DNA of 64,000 nucleotides, taken from assembly GCA_964247055.1 (NCBI GenBank), contig OZ176057.1, forward strand, positions 3,286,001-3,350,000, given 5' to 3'. Below are positions 62,561 through 64,000 of the stretch, one piece after another. The notes below the pieces were generated by a model. That model made no database searches and was not told the DNA's origin. It saw only the letters and a list, made by a program, of their open reading frames with translations. The stretch's first letter is position 1; each line of letters opens with the position of its first letter. The stretch is from Paragordius varius. Taxonomy: Eukaryota; Nematomorpha. A program made the position numbers and the translations under genes.

Positions 62561-63887
62561 ATCTACACATAACCTTAAGGCATCATTCGCTTTTGTTATA
62601 AAAATAGGGGTGACCCAAGTTGGTTTCTCAGTCGTAGTAATGATTTGATTATGTTCGCTTCTAAAAGTCTCTTAATTTCAGAGTCGACTTTTCTAATAAT
62701 ATGCGGCGACACTTAAATATTTTTGATTTTGTATTGTTTTTAAAAATAAAGTTTGATAGGGGAATGAACACCCTTTTCACGGAAAAGTGAAATAATTTTA
62801 TTAAGTGAATTTTCCTCAAATATATTATTAATAAAGTATTTACGACAATTTATCAACTGTTTAACGGCATTGAATTCTAGCTGATCAACCAAGAATTGAA
62901 GCCTCCTAGCCGTTACAACCATACACGCCAAACATTTTTGTACACTGACCATGCACCTACCCTTGGAATTGATTTTTTGTCCACCATAGCTATACAGATC
63001 TGGACCTGTTTGTTGCAACTCGAGCTCCCCAATTTTTTCCCACGCTTGACAATCAATTATAGATACACTTGAACCTGTGTCTATAATCATGCGTATTGGC
63101 TTACAACTAATTACTATTGGTATTTTAGGGGTGTCTCTACATTCGATATGTTGAACGTTGCTTATCATACATTCGATACACTGGTTGCTAATCATTTTCC
63201 TATTACAGTACAGTTGGAAGTGATTTCAGCCTTAACACTTATCGTTGTTTGCCCCAAGCTGGGCATCTGCCGGGTGGATGACCTAAACCGCAGAATCGAC
63301 AATTGTTTTGGTATTTTCGAGCTGTAGTCTGCAATATGTGGCCATCTATTGTTGCTAATTGATGTGCCTTTTTACAATTGAGCAATGTCTACAGCTTATT
63401 TTAGGGTTTTGGTTATGTTTTCCCACATAATTTCGGCGAATCTAGTAAACAGATCTAATTTAATTTTCGACTCCCAGGCCTGCAATGAAAGCGTGGCGCA
63501 TTTTTCATCGACGTCAAGCTTGAAGTTCCATTTTGTGGCTATGGTTTTGACTCGTAAAAGAAATTTCGTAAATGTTTCATTCTCTTTACGACGAAGTTTT
63601 ACGAAATTAAATCTGGGCTGGAATTTAATTGTCCTATTCAATTAGTAAATTTTTCTTTCGGTTTCAATGATGTTGAGCCAGGAAATATTACCGAGCAAAT
63701 TCGGGAAAAGGAATTGTTCGATTTTCTAGGTGACCGACATTCGTAAGCTAGAAATAATGTCCTGCAATTGTTGTCGCTTGTGGTGAGTTTTTTGCAACTA
63801 GCATTCGCTGAATGTTAAAACGTATCGGTTCGTTTTATTAAAAGTTCCCTAGGAATTTTTGCCAGGTTCATCACCCCAAGGGAGGGT

Positions 63888-64000
63888 TATATCACAAAAA
63901 ATATACTAACTATTTTGATTGAAGATACAATTAACATTAACTAAGTGTGTCATAAAGTGTTATTGTTTGCAATTATATAGGTGATTGTGTCCACGAAAGT
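63888..64000 (-). repeat. LTR remnant at the right end, cut by the window edge
   Basis: Partner of 51814-51930. It lies just outside the gag region on the - strand, where a 5' LTR belongs, and continues beyond position 64000. Confidence 0.65.

Larger units (their letters stand above)
51814..64000 (-). mobile_element. Old Mag-like Ty3/Gypsy fossil, interrupted by three younger elements
   Basis: On the - strand, from the right: a partial 5' LTR cut by the window end, gag (about 63396-63641), a CCHC knuckle (about 63260-63310, CRFCGLGHPPGRC), protease (DTGSS, about 63050-63150), reverse transcriptase (YLDDI, about 60440), RNase H (59592-59945), integrase pieces (NYSRWVEV and PKTNGMVER, about 58960-59220), then a 3' LTR-like stretch at 51814-51930. 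Without the Gypsy insertion and the two hAT copies about 3.9 kb remains in the window. It is heavily broken (on the order of ten or more interruptions) and clearly older than everything inserted in it. Motifs such as IDTGSSVSIID and SRYGSPRMIVTDN place it near the Mag / K02A2.6-like group. Confidence 0.85.

Noticed and set aside
1-64000. tRNA, rRNA and snRNA genes
   Set aside because: I looked for tRNA box A/B pairs and cloverleaf patterns and conserved snRNA motifs while reading and saw none I could support.

Overview
The window is AT-rich nuclear DNA from an animal. The decisive marker is a complete Axin gene (RGS, GSK3-binding, beta-catenin-binding and DIX parts), a Wnt scaffold known only from metazoans. 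NPL4 and the RNA polymerase III subunit RPC5 support a eukaryote with ordinary GT-AG introns and the standard code. Proteins carry long Asn/Ser runs. I cannot fix the phylum: an AT-rich invertebrate such as a flatworm, a cnidarian or a small parasitic animal would all fit.

Layout. 1-15970: NPL4 (NPLOC4), + strand, 15 exons, 5' end outside the window, introns full of small hairpin elements and a satellite-like array. 16141-24257: POLR3E/RPC5, - strand, 11 exons, tail to tail with NPL4 (170 bp between stops), with an apparent 26-nt intron. 24258-39397: mostly gene-poor, with a hAT nested in another hAT (29272-32909), MITEs, and a weak candidate gene at 34.2-37.6 kb. 39398-44466: Axin, + strand, 8 exons, 1237 residues. 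44467-51813: repeats (a TA-flanked element with about 80-bp inverted repeats, and fold-back elements with minisatellite arms) and one intronless reading frame for a seven-helix receptor-like protein on the - strand. 51814-64000: a layered transposon nest. An old Mag-like Ty3/Gypsy fossil on the - strand was invaded by a younger Gypsy element (54225-58836, TSD ggtat) and by two virtually identical hAT copies (52107-53925 and 60739-62560, each with a perfect 8-bp TSD).

The three sure host genes are unrelated in function: ubiquitin/p97 protein extraction (NPL4), Pol III transcription (RPC5) and Wnt signalling (Axin). Nothing suggests joint regulation, apart from a possible 3'-UTR overlap of NPL4 and POLR3E. 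The most unusual points are the 26-nt intron, two fold-back repeat families that share terminal bases and 21-bp subterminal units but differ in unit sequence, and the datable order of insertions at the right end. All homology calls come from reading alignments against remembered family sequences, not from searches.
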